This document shows positions 7,995 to 16,021 of a stretch of DNA of 34,018 bases, piece by piece (the first letter of the stretch is position 1; the number at the start of each line of letters is the position of its first letter). This stretch comes from an uncultured Duncaniella sp. (GTDB lineage Bacteria; Bacteroidota; Bacteroidia; Bacteroidales; Muribaculaceae): contig CAJUKP010000025.1 in assembly GCA_910587165.1 (NCBI GenBank), positions 1 to 34,018 on the forward strand, in the 5' to 3' direction. Under the pieces are notes generated by a model. That model ran no database searches. It was not told the DNA's origin and saw nothing but the letters and a program-made list of their open reading frames with translations. A program made the translations under genes and the position numbers.

Positions 7995-9470
7995 CTACTC
8001 ATCCTCGCCATGCCATTTGGGCAGGGAGAAGATGAATTCCAGACCGCCCGTGGAGCGGTTGTGCACCGAGATGGTTCCGCCGAGGGTGATTACCGTACTC
8101 CTCACGATGGGCAGGCCGAGACCTGTGCCCCCCTGCTTGCGCGATCGGCCCGAGTCCACACGGTAGAACCGCTCGAACAGATGCGGGATATGCTCCTCGG
8201 CCACACCGGAACCGTTGTCATAGAACGAGAACACATAGAACCGCTCGCTCTCGGAGATGAGTCTGAGACCTATGGCAGTGCCGCCGGAATGGAGGGAGGA
8301 ATTTCTTATCAGGCCGCATATCATGCCATGGAGAAGGCCATAATTGCCGGTCACATAACAATCTATCGGAATATCAAACGTAAACGTCATGGCTCCGGCG
8401 ATGCCGCTGGCCGGCAGGTCGTTCTCTATCTGATACACAAGGTCATACATCTCCACCTTGTTCACGGCGATCTTGTCGGAGCCGTTCTCGAGGCGGGTCA
8501 TTGTGGAGACATCGTTGAGGAGGTTGGAGAGGCGCTCCACATTGCTGAGCATACGCTGCAGGAAGCGTGTGCGCGTCTCGGCATCCATATCGGGGTCTCC
8601 GAGGATCGACTCGAGATAGCCCCTTATGATTCCCACGGGTGTCTTGATCTCGTGGTTTATGTTATTGGTCATCTGGCGGGTGACACGGGCCTTCTCCTCT
8701 ATGGCGTGGATGGAGACCTTGCGCTCTTTCTTGATCAGCTCGATGGCGCGCTCGCGCTCGCGGTAGAGGTTTACAATCTCGCGCGATATGTCGCCAAGCT
8801 CGTTGCGCGGAAACCGGTCGAGACCCGTGAAACGGCCGCCGGTCGAAGCCCTGTATGCAAAGTCCTTGAGCAGTGTCACGCTGCGTGTGAGCATACTGGT
8901 GAAATAATAGGTGACAAGCAGAGTGGCGATCATGCACACAAGGATAATCTGCCACACGGTCTTGTCCACATCTATGGAATCCTTCACCTGCTTCTCATCG
9001 TAGGGGATTCCGGAGATAATCTTTATGCGTCCGTCAGGACTGACCATCGAACTGACTATGTAGGTCTGCTCCTCGTCATCACGGACAATCTTGCACACCG
9101 ATTCAGTGGTGTCGATGGTCCGAAGCGTTTTCATGGCATCCTCCTCGAACGGGATGGGTATGCCAAGTGAATACCTGACCATACCGTCGCGCATACCGTA
9201 GACCGAGATGCGCACACCGTCGAAACGCGAGCCTGAGAAATAGCTGGCCACGAAAGCATTGAAAGGCCGTAGTGTCTGGTCTTCCTGATAGGCCCTGAGC
9301 ACCCTCTTGCTTATCATGTCGAGTTGCTCGGCATACTGCTCGGCGCGATAGTCGGCCTCGCGCTTGTACTGGTACCAGATGATGAAGCCGAACACCACAC
9401 AAAGACAGAGGGCGATCGGGAAAAAGAGGCGCCAGTGAAAACTAATCCTTCTCCTTAAACCCATAGCCAA
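7995..9470 (-). CDS. Sensor histidine kinase, two-component system
   Basis: A 491-residue membrane kinase. A first transmembrane segment at about 12-32 and a second at about 172-195 enclose a periplasmic sensor region of about 140 residues. A linker follows, then the HisKA domain with H-box NINHEIKTP (His273 is the expected phosphorylation site), then the ATPase domain with an N-box around Asn390, DNGSG at 418-422 and GGTGLGL at 447-453. The order fits a PhoR-like class I kinase. The stimulus is unknown. It overlaps the response regulator gene by 29 bases, so the pair is translated together. An alternative start two codons in (ATG at 9464) is equally plausible. Confidence 0.93.
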   Translation of the reverse strand: MAMGLRRRISFHWRLFFPIALCLCVVFGFIIWYQYKREADYRAEQYAEQLDMISKRVLRAYQEDQTLRPFNAFVASYFSGSRFDGVRISVYGMRDGMVRYSLGIPIPFEEDAMKTLRTIDTTESVCKIVRDDEEQTYIVSSMVSPDGRIKIISGIPYDEKQVKDSIDVDKTVWQIILVCMIATLLVTYYFTSMLTRSVTLLKDFAYRASTGGRFTGLDRFPRNELGDISREIVNLYRERERAIELIKKERKVSIHAIEEKARVTRQMTNNINHEIKTPVGIIRGYLESILGDPDMDAETRTRFLQRMLSNVERLSNLLNDVSTMTRLENGSDKIAVNKVEMYDLVYQIENDLPASGIAGAMTFTFDIPIDCYVTGNYGLLHGMICGLIRNSSLHSGGTAIGLRLISESERFYVFSFYDNGSGVAEEHIPHLFERFYRVDSGRSRKQGGTGLGLPIVRSTVITLGGTISVHNRSTGGLEFIFSLPKWHGEDE

Positions 9471-10167
9471 AGCCCAGACGGGTCTCTATATTGTTGCCGT
9501 AGATTCCTATTTTTTTACGCAGACGGGTGATATTTGTGTCGATTGTTCGGTTGGTGACGACGACGTCACCGGGCCACACACGGCGGATGATTTCCTCGCG
9601 CGAGTAGATACGGTTGCGGTGTGTGAGGAAAAACTCAAGCAGTTCAAACTCGGTCTTGGTGAGTGACACATAGTCACCTTCGACAAAACACTCCTTGCTG
9701 TTGGGATCGAGTTTGAGGCCTTGGTAGACTATCGTCTCCTCAAGAGGATCGGAATGCACCGGAGGCTGCGATGCAGCGGCGGCTGCCTTGCGGGCCAGTT
9801 CGGCACGGCGAAGGACAGCGTTGACCCTCGCTATCAGCTCGCTCATCTTGAACGGTTTCGTGACATAGTCGTCCGCTCCGATATTGAGCCCCATCACTGT
9901 GTCATCCTCGCCGTTGAGAGCCGAGCAGAAGATAATGGGAATGTCCTGTGTGCCTTCGCTGCTACGGATTTTCTTTGCAAAATCAAATCCGCTCATGGCT
10001 TCCATCATGATGTCGACCACGAAAAGATCATATTTTCCAAGCTCCATCTCCAGAGCTTCCTCGGCGCTGAAGGCCGTATCAACTTCGTGACCCTCCTTTT
10101 TCAGATTATAACGAACAATCTCGCAGATAGATTCTTCGTCGTCGATTACTAATATACGTGCATTCAT
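9442..10167 (-). CDS. OmpR/PhoB-family response regulator
   Basis: A 241-residue regulator: receiver domain at 1-120 with acidic pocket DDEE at 9-12, phospho-acceptor Asp52 (FVVDIMME) and Lys104 (VTKPFK), then an Ala-rich linker and a winged-helix DNA-binding domain at about 145-239 (LTKTEFELLEFF, TIDTNITRLRKKI, GFGYGFK). It is the partner of the overlapping histidine kinase gene. The sequence does not match what I remember of Bacteroides RprY, so I give no symbol. It is the most upstream gene of this minus-strand run; I found no good TAnnTTTG element in its upstream region. Confidence 0.94.
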   Translation of the reverse strand: MNARILVIDDEESICEIVRYNLKKEGHEVDTAFSAEEALEMELGKYDLFVVDIMMEAMSGFDFAKKIRSSEGTQDIPIIFCSALNGEDDTVMGLNIGADDYVTKPFKMSELIARVNAVLRRAELARKAAAAASQPPVHSDPLEETIVYQGLKLDPNSKECFVEGDYVSLTKTEFELLEFFLTHRNRIYSREEIIRRVWPGDVVVTNRTIDTNITRLRKKIGIYGNNIETRLGFGYGFKEKD

Positions 10168-10290
10168 AATACTTATCCTTTAAGGTCGCTAAATTACGAT
10201 TTTTTTTTCGTTGTATATGTTAACATTGGTTAAATCGCATTTATTCGGCGAACTATTTCCGCTCCTGAGGGGTTTAGAAGACATAGTTAC

Positions 10291-10298
10291 TATATTTG
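10291..10298 (+). promoter_or_regulatory. Possible plus-strand -7 element
   Basis: TATATTTG fits TAnnTTTG, but no TTTG lies at the expected distance upstream. If used, it would drive a transcript of roughly 70 nt ending at the hairpin at 10332-10372, away from the response regulator gene. Confidence 0.25.
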
Positions 10299-10331
10299 CA
10301 CTGTGTTTTCATGGTATTAGATTTAAGGTTA

Positions 10332-10372
10332 AAAAACCATCGGCCCGTCGGGATGACGGGCCGATGGTTTTT
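10332..10372. terminator. Strong bidirectional-looking terminator after the M23 gene
   Basis: A perfect 18-bp inverted repeat (10332-10349 with 10355-10372) with a five-base loop, a GC-rich core (CGGCCCGTC), and A/T tails that give a U-run in either direction. It lies 45 bases after the M23 gene stop on the minus strand and blocks read-through toward the response regulator gene. Confidence 0.9.
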
Positions 10373-10416
10373 CCATACCCGGGCTACGGATATGGGAAAC
10401 TTATAGCGGGAGAGGC

Positions 10417-11247
10417 TTATTTCCTGCGTTTTCTCGATGATGATTTGCGTTTTGCGTATGCGCGTCCTTTCTTGGCCACACGCTTGGAGGGAGCATATTT
10501 CTGCGACTTGGTGTAGGTGGTCTTGTCGAAAGCGAAGACATCCTTGTGAACCACCTTGTTATCAAAGTCAATGATCGCCGCCGGATTGATGGCTATGCCA
10601 AGATAGCGGGTCTCGAAGTGGAGGTGCGGGCCTGTGGAACGTCCGGTGGAACCGCCAAGCGCGATGGGATCACCGGCCTTGACCACCTGATTGGGCTTCA
10701 CGAGAAAACGGGAGAGGTGGCCGTAGACTGTCTCCATGCCATTGTCGTGGCGCATCACCACATAGTAGCCGTAGCCGCGGGCCTCGTATTTGGTGAGACG
10801 GACCTTGCCGGAGAAAGCGGCGCGGACGGTATCGCCGGTGTGGAGATTGAGGTCAACGCCATAGTGCATACGGCGGAAACGCGAACGGTAACCGTAGCCT
10901 GAAGTGACAACACCCTTGACAGGGGGCACATATTCACTCACGTCGATATTCTTATGTTCGGGGATTGTAACGGCTGTGCCGTAGGGGTTCACGCGTTCCG
11001 AAGCCCAGAATTTGGAGTAGATTTCGGCATCGGTGGCTATATCCGCCTGCTCACGTTCCTTGATCTGATCGAGAAGCAGGTTGTTGTTTTCAATTTTGAA
11101 GGGGTTCACCATAGGCTTCTGATTGGCCAGAAGAGCGTTGTGCTCGCTGGTGTGTGAAGCCGGCAGACGGCGCTGGGCCGAGGTGGAGAATGAGAGGGTG
11201 GTGATGAGAAGAGCGGTGGAGAGAATTATTTTTACGGGGAGATTCAT
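10417..11247 (-). CDS. M23-family peptidoglycan endopeptidase with basic tail
   Basis: A 276-residue exported metallopeptidase. Signal peptide at 1-24, a spacer of about 85 residues, then an M23 domain at about 110-225 with the zinc ligands intact: His128 and Asp132 (MHYGVDLN), His177 (YGHLS), His208 and His210 (GPHLHFE). It should cut peptide cross-links of peptidoglycan. The last 40 residues are strongly basic, ending SSSRKRRK, which is unusual for an exported enzyme and could bind acidic polymers. The gene lies 66 bases after ndk on the same strand and is followed by a strong terminator. Confidence 0.93.
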   Translation of the reverse strand: MNLPVKIILSTALLITTLSFSTSAQRRLPASHTSEHNALLANQKPMVNPFKIENNNLLLDQIKEREQADIATDAEIYSKFWASERVNPYGTAVTIPEHKNIDVSEYVPPVKGVVTSGYGYRSRFRRMHYGVDLNLHTGDTVRAAFSGKVRLTKYEARGYGYYVVMRHDNGMETVYGHLSRFLVKPNQVVKAGDPIALGGSTGRSTGPHLHFETRYLGIAINPAAIIDFDNKVVHKDVFAFDKTTYTKSQKYAPSKRVAKKGRAYAKRKSSSRKRRK

Positions 11248-11313
11248 TATGTTCGAGGTTTTCTTGGCAAGTTTCCGGTGTTTTATGATTGGCTGTTGAT
11301 GTGACGGTCGTGA

Positions 11314-11775
11314 TTACTTTTCAGAAGGGCCGTTGATGAATTTCATCGTGGCGGGGGAATAGTCGAATATCTCGCCGGGCTTGAAGAATCGCTTCAGCTC
11401 GACTTCCGCATCGGCCGCGTTGGCCGAGGCGTGGATAATGTTTTCCTGATTGGACATCGAGAAGTCACCCCTTATGGTGCCGGGAGCGGCCTCACGTCCG
11501 TTGGTGGATCCGGTCATCATTCTAACCACATTTATGGCTTCAACGCCGCGCAGACAGAGCACGATGACGGGAGTGGCGGTCATGGAGTCAAGAATCTCAT
11601 GGAAAAACGGGCGGTCGACAAGATGCGCGTAATGTTCACGCAACAATGCCTCGTCGAGCTGCATCATCTTCATTCCGGCTATTGCCAGACCTTTGCTTTC
11701 AAATCGGTCAAGCACCCGGCCAACAAGGCCGCGCTGGATGGATGACGGTTTAAATATTACGAGTGTCTGTTCCAT
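11314..11775 (-). CDS. ndk: Nucleoside diphosphate kinase
   Basis: A 153-residue enzyme that moves the gamma-phosphate from ATP to nucleoside diphosphates through a phosphohistidine. The catalytic histidine is His115 in NIIHAS. Other family marks are the N-terminal TLVIFKPSSIQRGLVG and RGDFSM before the active site. Length and the segment around DRPFF match bacterial and archaeal Ndk. A well-formed promoter lies upstream at 11813-11844. The M23 gene follows on the same strand. Confidence 0.96.
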   Translation of the reverse strand: MEQTLVIFKPSSIQRGLVGRVLDRFESKGLAIAGMKMMQLDEALLREHYAHLVDRPFFHEILDSMTATPVIVLCLRGVEAINVVRMMTGSTNGREAAPGTIRGDFSMSNQENIIHASANAADAEVELKRFFKPGEIFDYSPATMKFINGPSEK

Positions 11776-11812
11776 GTTTTAACGATTGTTGACATTTGAT
11801 TTTCAATCACCT

Positions 11813-11844
11813 CAAAGATAGTCATTCTGAACAGTTTAACCAAA
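11813..11844 (-). promoter_or_regulatory. ndk promoter
   Basis: On the minus strand TTTG (11844-11841) is followed after 20 bases by TATCTTTG (11820-11813), a near-perfect Bacteroidetes housekeeping promoter. The start of transcription would be near 11807, leaving a leader of about 30 nt before ndk. Confidence 0.75.
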
Positions 11845-11961
11845 CATTCACTTCCAAAATGCCTGACACATCATCAAACCGCCCTTAAATCACAAAAACA
11901 ACACTCTGATTTTCTGAAACTTAGTATTAAGTGTCAAAATAACATAAAAAACATCAACCTG

Positions 11962-11989
11962 ATTTCACACTTTGTCAAAACTGTGAAAT
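11962..11989. promoter_or_regulatory. Operator-like palindrome upstream of ndk and dapB
   Basis: ATTTCACA (11962-11969) and TGTGAAAT (11982-11989) are perfect inverted copies around 12 bases, whose centre (TTTG, CAAA) is itself nearly symmetrical. It lies in the divergent region, about 120 bases upstream of the ndk promoter, and has no T-run, so a protein-binding site is more likely than a terminator. No regulator can be named. Confidence 0.4.
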
Positions 11990-12230
11990 TATGTAAATTA
12001 TTGTATTTTAATCGAGTATGTTTTTAACATTCGCATTTCCTCAATACGCTGTGATTCAGGCCCGATTGCACATTATACACGCCTCCGGCATCAACCATTA
12101 GCCTTGCGGATCATCCACGACATACATATACATAAAAAACCGACTGCCGGACTCTCCCCTGAAAGACACATGAAATCCGTGGCATTGACCTTTTTATCAC
12201 GGTCGGTGCAGAAATTTCCCGATTTTTATG

Positions 12231-12238
12231 TATTTTTG
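12231..12238 (+). promoter_or_regulatory. Possible dapB -7 element
   Basis: TATTTTTG fits TAnnTTTG and ends eight bases before the dapB ATG, which would give an almost leaderless mRNA. No clear -33 element lies upstream. Confidence 0.35.
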
Positions 12239-12246
12239 CCGACATT

Positions 12247-13041
12247 ATGAAGATTGCAATCATTGGATATGGAAAGATGGGCCACGCCATTGAGCGGATA
12301 GCCCTTGAGAGAGGCCACGAGATAGTGGCTGTGATAGATGCCGACAACACCGCCGACATCGAGGGCGAAGCCTTCGCAAGCGCTGATGTCGCCATAGAGT
12401 TCACCACCCCCGCCACCGCTCCGGGCAACGTCATGCGCGCCGCCCGGGCAGGAGTGCCTGTGGTGTGCGGCTCGACCGGCTGGGCCGACCGCCGCACCGA
12501 GGTGGAGCAGGCTGTCACAGAGGCCGGAACCGCACTCCTGGCCTCGAGCAACTTCAGCATCGGGGTGAATGTGTTCAACATCATCTCCCGCCGTCTGGCA
12601 GCCATCATGGCACATCTTCCGCAATATAAGCCCACCATGACAGAGGTGCATCACGTACACAAACTCGATCACCCGTCCGGAACCGCCATCACCCTGGCAG
12701 AAGGTATCATGGAGGAGGACAGCAGAGTGACCTCATGGTCCGACGCCGGAATCGTATGGGCCAACGCTCCCGAACCCGAGCAACGCGCACAGCTCGAGGC
12801 AGCCTCGAAGACACTCGACTCTGTGGCAGACGACACCCTCCCCATCCTCTCGCTACGCAACGGAGAGGTGCCCGGCATACACACCGTGAAATGGGATTCC
12901 CCGGTGGATGTGATCACCATCGAACACTCGGCCAAGTCGCGTGACGGGTTCGCACTCGGAGCCGTCATGGCCGCCGAATGGATCAAAGGACGCAAGGGTA
13001 TCTTCACAATAGGCCAAATGATGGAGGAACTGGTGAAATGA
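12247..13041 (+). CDS. dapB: 4-hydroxy-tetrahydrodipicolinate reductase
   Basis: A 264-residue NAD(P)H-dependent reductase of the diaminopimelate/lysine pathway. The Rossmann turn GYGKMG is at residues 7-12. The substrate loop EVHHVHKLDHPSGTA (133-147) carries the catalytic histidine pair His135-His136 and Lys139. The CGSTGW block near residue 75 and the C-terminal GIFTIGQMM block also fit the family. The stop overlaps the lepB start (ATGA), so the two are coupled. Confidence 0.96.
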   Translation: MKIAIIGYGKMGHAIERIALERGHEIVAVIDADNTADIEGEAFASADVAIEFTTPATAPGNVMRAARAGVPVVCGSTGWADRRTEVEQAVTEAGTALLASSNFSIGVNVFNIISRRLAAIMAHLPQYKPTMTEVHHVHKLDHPSGTAITLAEGIMEEDSRVTSWSDAGIVWANAPEPEQRAQLEAASKTLDSVADDTLPILSLRNGEVPGIHTVKWDSPVDVITIEHSAKSRDGFALGAVMAAEWIKGRKGIFTIGQMMEELVK

Positions 13042-14483
13042 CACACGACAAATCAAGAAAAAGCTTCGGCGAAGATTTTGCCGACCGCGTGAAAGCCACC
13101 AAGAAGACCCGCTGGATACGGTTTGCCGTCGTATCGGTGATTTTCTTCCTGTGGGTGGCATGGCTCGGCAACTGGTGGGTGGCACTCGCCTGGATTCTGC
13201 TGCTCGACATATATATCACAGGCTACATACCTCTCACATGGTGGAAAAATTCAAAGAATCCTGTGGTAAGGAGCATAATGAGCTGGGTGGACGCCATACT
13301 CTATGCCCTCGTGCTGGTCTATTTCGTGTTCACCTTCATCGGGCAGAACTACCAGATACCCTCTTCATCGCTGGAGAAGTCACTGCTTGTAGGCGACTAC
13401 CTGTGGGTCAACAAGATGGTCTACGGGCCGAGGGTGCCTAACACTCCCATCCACTTCCCTCTGGTGCAGAACACCTTCCCGATCATCAACACCAAGAGCT
13501 ATCTCGACAAACCTCAGTGGGACTACCACCGTCTCGCCGGACTTGGTAAGGTGGAGCGTGGAGACATCGTGGTGTTCAACTTCCCGGCCGGCGACACTGT
13601 GGCCACCAAAGTGCAGAACCCCGACTACTATTCACTGTGCAAGATGTATGGCCGCACCAACGTGAACAACAATCCTCAGACATTCGGCGAGATCATCTAC
13701 CGTCCCGTTGACCGAAGGGAGAATTATGTGAAACGCGCCGTAGGTCTCCCGGGCGAACGGCTCAAGATCGTGGATGGCGTGATCCATATCAACGGCAAGG
13801 CCATACCCCAGCCTGAGAACGCACAGTTCAACTACTATTACCAGTTCACCCCCTCCGCCGATGTGCAGAGAATCTGGGAAGAGCTCGGTATCTCAGCCGA
13901 CGACCGCCACCGCGTCCCGGTGACACCGGAGGATCTCGAGGCCCTGCGCTCGCTCGGCTTCACGGTCAATCCCGACGGCACCGTGCCCCCCGTATATGTA
14001 TCACCGCTGACAGCAGCCATGGTCAAGACCCTCGAGGCCGACAAGCAGGTGACCAAACTCATGAAAATGCCGGCCACCGAAGGGGAGATGCTCTATCCTG
14101 CCGGAGTGGCCGACTCATGGACCCGCTCTGACTATGGCGAGATATGGATCCCCAAGAAAGGAGCCACACTCAGACTCTCGCCCCGTGCATGGGATATCTA
14201 TGGCCGTGTGATACGCGACTACGAAGGCAACCGTGACGCCACCATCAAGGATGGGAAAGTCTACATAGACGGCGAACCAAGGGACACGTACACCTTCAAG
14301 ATGGACTATTATTTCATGATGGGCGACAACCGCGACAACTCGCTCGACTCCCGTTACTGGGGCTTCGTGCCCGAGGACCATATCGTAGGCCGTCCCGAGC
14401 GCGTGCTCATCTCCTTCGACAAGGATAAGTCGCTCTTCAACGGAGGCATACGCTGGAACCGTATCCTCAAAGATGCCAACTGA
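13038..14483 (+). CDS. lepB: Signal peptidase I (large Bacteroidetes form)
   Basis: The membrane protease that removes signal peptides of exported proteins. Read from the ATG at 13038, which overlaps the dapB stop, it has 481 residues. Hydrophobic segments at about 26-66 and 80-101 precede the catalytic Ser111 (in QIPSSSLEKS). Lys232 in ENYVKRAVGLPGE is the general base, and MMGDNRDNSLDSRYWG is the conserved box E. The usual bacterial enzyme is near 320 residues or shorter; here about 150 extra residues separate the catalytic lysine region from box E. Bacteroidales enzymes are generally long like this, so the insertion is not by itself abnormal. Confidence 0.95.
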   Translation: MTHDKSRKSFGEDFADRVKATKKTRWIRFAVVSVIFFLWVAWLGNWWVALAWILLLDIYITGYIPLTWWKNSKNPVVRSIMSWVDAILYALVLVYFVFTFIGQNYQIPSSSLEKSLLVGDYLWVNKMVYGPRVPNTPIHFPLVQNTFPIINTKSYLDKPQWDYHRLAGLGKVERGDIVVFNFPAGDTVATKVQNPDYYSLCKMYGRTNVNNNPQTFGEIIYRPVDRRENYVKRAVGLPGERLKIVDGVIHINGKAIPQPENAQFNYYYQFTPSADVQRIWEELGISADDRHRVPVTPEDLEALRSLGFTVNPDGTVPPVYVSPLTAAMVKTLEADKQVTKLMKMPATEGEMLYPAGVADSWTRSDYGEIWIPKKGATLRLSPRAWDIYGRVIRDYEGNRDATIKDGKVYIDGEPRDTYTFKMDYYFMMGDNRDNSLDSRYWGFVPEDHIVGRPERVLISFDKDKSLFNGGIRWNRILKDAN

Positions 14484-15118
14484 TGCGTCCGGTCATTCTG
14501 CAAGACACCCACACCACTCTGCCTCCGCGCCTGTGCGCGGGGGTGGAGCACTATGCCGCGGCCTGGGTATGCAGCAGTTCCGTCCAGGACTGGACCCGGC
14601 CGTTTGACAAGCGCGAGAAAGCCACACACAGATTCGACATAGCCGATACCCGCGGACAGCTCAGCCTGACCGTGCCGATCGTGAAACCTCAGACATCGCG
14701 TTGCCGGTGGGACGAGATACAGATCTCAACCCACGGGGCATGGTGGGATGTCCACCGTGTGGCTCTCGAAAGCGCATACGGACGCACACCCTACTTCGAA
14801 TTCTATATCGACCGTTTCCTCCCTATGCTCACCGTAGGGGTCGAGACCCGTTTCCCTCTCCTGCGTGATCTCGCCCTGGCCTGGGACAGGGAGATACGTT
14901 CCATACTCTCCATAGCCAACCCCGCGGAGATACCTGCAGGAGTATGGGACGTACCCGCCGCCCGGTCCTTCCCCCTCCCACCCTACCGCCAGATACGCGC
15001 CGATAGACTCGGCTTCATCCCCGCTCTGAGCATTCTTGACCTCATCTTCAATCTCGGCCCGGAGTCTCAGTTCTATCTCAACGATCTGGCCCTCCGTATG
15101 ATGGGACAGAAGTCATAG
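14483..15118 (+). CDS. WbqC-like family protein
   Basis: A 211-residue protein that I assign to the WbqC-like family from its position directly after lepB, where such a gene is common in Bacteroidetes, and from blocks such as THRFDIADTRG, LSLTVPIV and YGRTPYFEFYID. The family has no settled function; some members lie in O-antigen clusters. No signal peptide and no membrane segment are visible, so it should be cytoplasmic. The ATG shares one base with the lepB stop (TGATG), a sign of coupled translation. Confidence 0.75.
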   Translation: MRPVILQDTHTTLPPRLCAGVEHYAAAWVCSSSVQDWTRPFDKREKATHRFDIADTRGQLSLTVPIVKPQTSRCRWDEIQISTHGAWWDVHRVALESAYGRTPYFEFYIDRFLPMLTVGVETRFPLLRDLALAWDREIRSILSIANPAEIPAGVWDVPAARSFPLPPYRQIRADRLGFIPALSILDLIFNLGPESQFYLNDLALRMMGQKS

Positions 15119-15151
15119 TTGAGAAAATATAAGAAATTCACCTTTGTGATC

Positions 15152-15907
15152 ATGGCTGATTATCCCACCACCGACATACTCAATATCCCCGTCCTGGCTG
15201 TGACCAGAGAGCAGTTGCTCGACTCACTCGACGAGGGAGTGCTGTTCACCCCCAATCTCGACCATCTGGTGAAGCTCCAGACCGACCGCCGCTTCTTCGA
15301 GGCCTACGGAAAGGCCGAATGGGTGGTATGCGACAGCCGTGTGCTCAAGATGTGCACCACACTCCTGCGCCATCCTATCCCTGAAGCCATCCCGGGAAGC
15401 AGTTTCTTCACCGACTACTACCTGCACCACGCCGCTGACCCTGACTGCCGCATCTTTCTGCTCGGGGCCCGTGAGGGCGTGGCCGACGAGGCGGCCCGAC
15501 GCATCAATGCCCGCGTGGGACGCGAGATTGTCGTCGGCACATATTCGCCTCCTTTCGGATTCGAGAAGGATGCCGGGGAAATCAATCGTATAGCGGACCG
15601 GGTGAACTCATCCGGAGCCACCGTATGCCTTGTGGGACTCGGCGCACCCAAACAGGAACTTTTTATCACCACCTACCGTCATCTCATGCCGGACATCAGA
15701 CTGTGGATGGCGCTCGGAGCCACCATAGACTTCGAGGCCGGAAACATACAGCGCGCCCCGAAATGGGTTCAGAAAATATGCATGGAGTGGTTCTACCGCT
15801 TCCTGCGCGAGCCGAAACGGATGTTCCGCCGCTACTTCATAGACGACATGAAATTCTTCGTCCACTTCACCCGCCAGCTCACAGGCACCTACCGCTCTCC
15901 GTTCTGA
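15152..15907 (+). CDS. WecG/TagA/CpsF-family glycosyltransferase
   Basis: A 251-residue GT26 enzyme that transfers a sugar to a lipid-linked precursor of a surface polymer. Characteristic blocks are FTPNLDHLVKLQ near the start, FLLGAREGVADEA, CLVGLGAPKQE, and the C-terminal GATIDFEAGNIQRAPKWVQK and EWFYRFLREPKR. I chose the ATG at 15152; an in-frame TTG at 15119, directly after the WbqC-like stop, would add 11 residues and is possible. A TAnnTTTG-like CACCTTTG ends six bases before this ATG, so a leaderless transcript is conceivable. The acceptor and sugar are not shown by the sequence. Confidence 0.9.
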   Translation: MADYPTTDILNIPVLAVTREQLLDSLDEGVLFTPNLDHLVKLQTDRRFFEAYGKAEWVVCDSRVLKMCTTLLRHPIPEAIPGSSFFTDYYLHHAADPDCRIFLLGAREGVADEAARRINARVGREIVVGTYSPPFGFEKDAGEINRIADRVNSSGATVCLVGLGAPKQELFITTYRHLMPDIRLWMALGATIDFEAGNIQRAPKWVQKICMEWFYRFLREPKRMFRRYFIDDMKFFVHFTRQLTGTYRSPF

Positions 15908-15966
15908 TTACCGGCGGCTATGCCTACAAAATGGCATTATCGCATCTTCCTCTTGGCTTTTTTTCG

Positions 15967-15974
15967 TACCTTTG
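15967..15974 (+). promoter_or_regulatory. -7 element upstream of the DUF4494 gene
   Basis: TACCTTTG matches TAnnTTTG well; the -33 region is poor. Transcription would begin near 15980, about 40 nt before the DUF4494 ATG, and could carry on through yggS and the nonulosonic acid genes. Confidence 0.55.
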
Positions 15975-16021
15975 CATAAATAATTCATCAAGACAATACT
16001 TAAAGATTATATAATAGACTT

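Larger units (their letters stand above)
11776..12246. other. Divergent intergenic region between ndk and dapB
   Basis: This 471-bp region separates genes transcribed outward in both directions. It holds the ndk promoter, a palindrome at 11962-11989, a long AT-rich core and a possible dapB -7 element next to the dapB start. An open frame on the minus strand crosses from here into dapB but has no coding character. I see no gene in it. Confidence 0.6.

Noticed and set aside
7899..9170. Plus-strand reading frame of 423 codons
   Set aside because: It is antisense to the histidine kinase gene and shows no domain; the minus-strand gene has all kinase motifs.
12111..12672. Minus-strand frames in the ndk-dapB gap and dapB
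   Set aside because: Most of their length is antisense to dapB, and the part in the gap has no coding character.
15119..15151. TTG start for the WecG/TagA gene
   Set aside because: It is possible because it follows the previous stop directly, but no ribosome-binding site is visible and the ATG at 15152 gives the family-like N-terminus.
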